Source: Solenopsis invicta (lineage: Eukaryota; Arthropoda; Insecta; Hymenoptera; Formicidae). Taken from it: a stretch of 64,000 nt of DNA. Below the pieces are notes generated by a model, which did not search any database, was not told the DNA's origin, and worked only from the letters and a program-made list of their open reading frames with translations. The position numbers and the translations under genes are program-made. Below, in pieces: positions 61,301 to 64,000 of this stretch (position 1 is its first letter; every line of letters begins with the position of its first letter). The DNA is taken from positions 23,864,501 through 23,928,500 of the forward strand of contig NC_052668.1 of NCBI RefSeq assembly GCF_016802725.1. Reading direction: 5' to 3'.

Positions 61301-62942
61301 ATCTGATTAACTGATGGTTAAATTTTACCTGATGTTTTACTCAATGGACTTCATCTATGATGATGCCATAGGCGAAGCTTATTGGCTAAAACTTTAAATT
61401 AAGTTTAACTATAAGTTAACTAGATAATGAAAAACCGGGCTTAACATTACTAACTAATAATGCATACTTTATAATTTTTAAAAAAATATAAAACCTATAT
61501 TAATAATATAAAACATTTGTCTTTGTATTGTCATATTTTTTATAAAATGCAATTATCAAATTTTATTATTATTTCACTTATATACTATACAATATTAAGT
61601 TAATTATATTTATTTCGTCATCATTGATAGATAAAATATTCCAACATCTTCTGGATTTTGATATAAGCTCTTACGCGTTACGAGATAATATTCTTCACGG
61701 TCCCATATCATCATCAAAGATATTCCTCTCATCTCGCTCTCGTTTGATTTCCTCTACCCTCAATCTAGCATGCCTTATGTTCGCCAGCGGTTTCTGCGAA
61801 ACGAATCGGGCAGCGGCATTTTTGCTCCCTTCGGCGTTTATTATTCGGTGCCGTGCGACCCGTCGCGATGAGTGCCTTCTTCCTGTGATCTACCGGTCTC
61901 TCTTTCTCCTCGCGACACATCTCCGTTCATCTGCTCGGTACCGTCCCCCTTTACCTCTTTCGGTGCGCGCCTTTCGTCTCCCCGGGGCCCTCCCCCGACG
62001 CGCGCACTAATCAACTTCCTGGATGGGGCACATTATCGGCCTGATTGCAGGCAGATCTCAACGCCGCGGCGCGATACCTAGCCCACCGGCGAGGCGGCAG
62101 ATCTATCCGATCTCTCGGATCAGTCGATCGCGCGCGCGAAAAGCACGTCGGAACCGCTCTGCGGATGTCACTCGCGCCCGCAACTGACGCGGTGCAATGA
62201 TCCTGAACGTAATAAATCGGTTGTGACCTCCTTCGGGGCCTTAGCCCGTCGTCATCCCCCCCGGGTCATCGTGGGGGGCCAGCATTCGGTTCACCGTGCA
62301 CAATGCTTGTGCAGCCCGCCCTGACGGTTTCCAGTGATTCGCGCGAAAGGATCGTCGTGTGTCGCGATGCGCTATCGAACGGTTCGCACGTGCCTCGATA
62401 ATCGTTCGCGAGAAGAGGTGTTTCCTCGCCGAGTTTGATTTTCTGGAGAACGCGAAGAGGAGGAAGCGAAGTGGAGGAAATCCTGAAAATCCAGGGAGAT
62501 AATCGCGGATTTTCATAAGCATTTTTTCTCCTATGACATTGGAAGCATTTTAAATTCCAAACTTCCCACTTTCTTCAAGTTTGACCCCGAAAAGCTGAAG
62601 AAAGAAAAAAAATTAAAAATAGAATATCTCTTTAGTTATTAATGCTGTAAAGCTCTAGATAATTTAATTGCATTAACACAGAAGTAATTTTATTCCTTAA
62701 CAATTCCCCACACAGACAAACTTACGCGAGAAATATAATCACACGCGAGAAAAATAATACACACGTTTCTTCCACACTTGGTAACCAGAAAAATTATGGA
62801 CGTCGTCTCAGTGTCTGAATAAAATCAAGATGATTCGTATCGTGGAAAGGCATAGCGCAGTTACGAAGGCCGCGGGATGAAGACTCGCAAGGCCTATCCC
62901 GACGTTCCTCGTGCTACGTCTCACCTAAAGTCTTGAAGCGAC
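58385..62942. other. Spacer between LSM10 and the EAAT gene
   Basis: Very AT-rich from 58.57 to 61.6 kb. It has two hairpins sharing TTCCATTT (58768-58797, and 58841-58868) and the PIF-like MITE. From about 61.65 to 62.5 kb it turns GC- and CpG-rich, a plausible promoter or non-coding first exon of the EAAT gene. No coding exon found. Confidence 0.5.
61285..61441. mobile_element. 157-bp PIF/Harbinger-like MITE with TAA target duplication
   Basis: AGCTCGGTTTTTCATTATCT and inverted AGCCCGGTTTTTCATTATCT pair over about 28 bp, extending to TTAACT. TAA flanks both sides (61282-61284 and 61442-61444), fitting the three-base TWA duplication of PIF/Harbinger elements. Confidence 0.75.
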
Positions 62943-63134
62943 GTGCCCTTGAAGCCTGAAGGATGTCTTTGGGGCAACGTATTTCCGGCGCGGTTGCGGC
63001 TCTCCGTGGTACCTCGTCGGAGACGAAGGAGAGCGGCGGTCACACGTAAAAGATTTCTTACGCTTTTACCAAAAAATTCGAGCCGCTTCTCACCTGGAAT
63101 ATCTTCCAGGTCGTGCGTAGAGGAGATCGAGAAG

Positions 63135-64000
63135 ATGACGTCCGAGGAAGAGGTCGAGGCCAAAGCGCAGCACAAAGTGATGGCGCTCGACAGGTTACAG
63201 ATGGTCAGTAAACTTTTTCGAGGATCGAGTTTATGGTAACGTTGATAAAATTTCAAGTGCGCTTTCTCCTTCAGTATCACTCTCATTTTAATTCTTCGAT
63301 TAGTTTCGCGATGAACGACGATTGGAGACATTGTGCTTACGGTTAATCTCGTGAAGTCTTATTTTTTTTTTTTAGAAGAAAAATGTTACTCACAATCAGT
63401 GTGCGTTAGGGGCTTATTAAATTTTATTGCGCGTTGTGTGGGAAATATAGGTGATAGAATGGATGGGAAGTAACATGCTTTTGGTACTGACCATCGCTGG
63501 AGTTTTGATGGGTCTGGGTCTCGGGTTTCTGGGTCGATTGGCCAATCTCACGCCGCAATCTATAACCCTCGTCAGCTTCCCGGGAGAGCTTCTTATGCGG
63601 ATGCTGAAGATGTTTATCCTGCCACTCATCATCTCATCGTTAATTTCCGGTAATTATATGAACGCCGACAATTCGTTTAATCTTGAATAGACAATGAATC
63701 ATATACGCTAGAAAGAAAGAAGAGAAGATGAAACCCAATTATTAAATATATTAAAGTAAATATTAAAAACGCGAAGAGTTAAATTTGAATGCCAGCTTTT
63801 CGTAATTGGAGTAATGGAAGTATTATATTTAAAACTTTTCGCGATTTTTGTCTGTATCTTCCCTCTTTCATCGATGTATGAACGATCACTTGATTATTTC
63901 AGGAATGGCACAGCTGGACGTTCAAAGATCAGGAAGGATAGGATTCAGAGCTTTAACTTACTACTCGATAACGACTATTCTCGCCGCTATAGTAGGCATC
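63135..64000 (+). CDS. Eaat1: Excitatory amino acid transporter (SLC1/EAAT family), first three coding exons; 3' truncated by window edge
   Basis: Sodium-coupled glutamate/aspartate transporter of the plasma membrane, which clears transmitter in animal nervous systems. The exons seen are 63135-63203, 63451-63649 and 63903-64000 (cut at the edge). The junctions are ATG|GTCAGT, TCCG|GTAATT and matching AGs, with phases 0 and 1 that join cleanly (Gly split G/GA). The encoded part has a short cytoplasmic N-terminus, TM1 (MLLVLTIAGVLMGLGLGFLG), TM2 with the SLC1-typical MLKMFILPLIISSLISG, and the start of TM3 (YYSITTILAAIVGI). The start used is the ATG at 63135 (MTSEEEVEAKAQHK). The same frame is open back to an ATG at 62943, which would add 64 Arg-rich residues and is more likely 5' UTR. 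Assignment to EAAT1 rather than another paralogue rests on family resemblance only. Confidence 0.85.

Noticed and set aside
62943..63134. Longer N-terminus for the EAAT protein
   Set aside because: The frame is open but the added residues are Arg-rich and unlike SLC1 N-termini; 63135 preferred.

Overview
The window is animal nuclear DNA, most likely from a hymenopteran insect such as an ant. The evidence is spliced genes with GT/AG introns, AT-rich non-coding DNA broken by CpG-rich islands, many short inverted-repeat (MITE-type) elements, and insect-like versions of widely conserved animal genes. The species assignment is an inference. There are no operons, CRISPR arrays or bacterial features.

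Region 1 (about 1-50.9 kb) has no gene that can be recognised by family. It contains MITE-like elements, microsatellites, a satellite block with higher-order structure (48.5-49.3 kb) and a 132-bp imperfect hairpin (43.8 kb). It also holds a scattered set of splice signals on the minus strand: a 76-nt open candidate exon at 39.6 kb and two sites with the recursive-splicing form (pyrimidine tract, then CAG, then GTAAGT or GTGAGT) at 34.2 and 8.9 kb. A first coding exon that starts MADNREEISELVEKR lies in a CpG island at 50.96 kb with Staf/ZNF143-like and YY1-like motifs around it. A reasonable reading is that much of region 1 is long introns of one minus-strand gene starting at 50.96 kb. This is not proven, and the candidate pieces may belong to different transcripts.

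Region 2 (52.5-58.4 kb) is compact and well supported. A plus-strand, eight-exon cytosolic acetyl-CoA acetyltransferase (thiolase, 393 aa) is followed tail to tail by a minus-strand LSM10 gene (three exons, 150 aa, the U7 snRNP Sm-like protein). The second LSM10 intron holds a complete, intronless NT5DC1-like HAD-family gene on the same strand. The thiolase stop codon lies in one arm of a near-perfect 242-bp palindrome, and a third copy of the arm core follows just before the poly(A) signal.

Region 3 (58.4-64 kb) is an AT-rich spacer with a PIF/Harbinger-like MITE and a GC-rich island. It leads into the first three coding exons of a plus-strand excitatory amino acid transporter (SLC1 family), which runs off the right edge.

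Functionally the recognised genes are unrelated: acetyl-CoA/mevalonate metabolism, histone mRNA 3'-end processing, a nucleotidase-like HAD protein and glutamate uptake. Their linkage looks like ordinary insect gene order apart from the nesting of NT5DC1 in LSM10.
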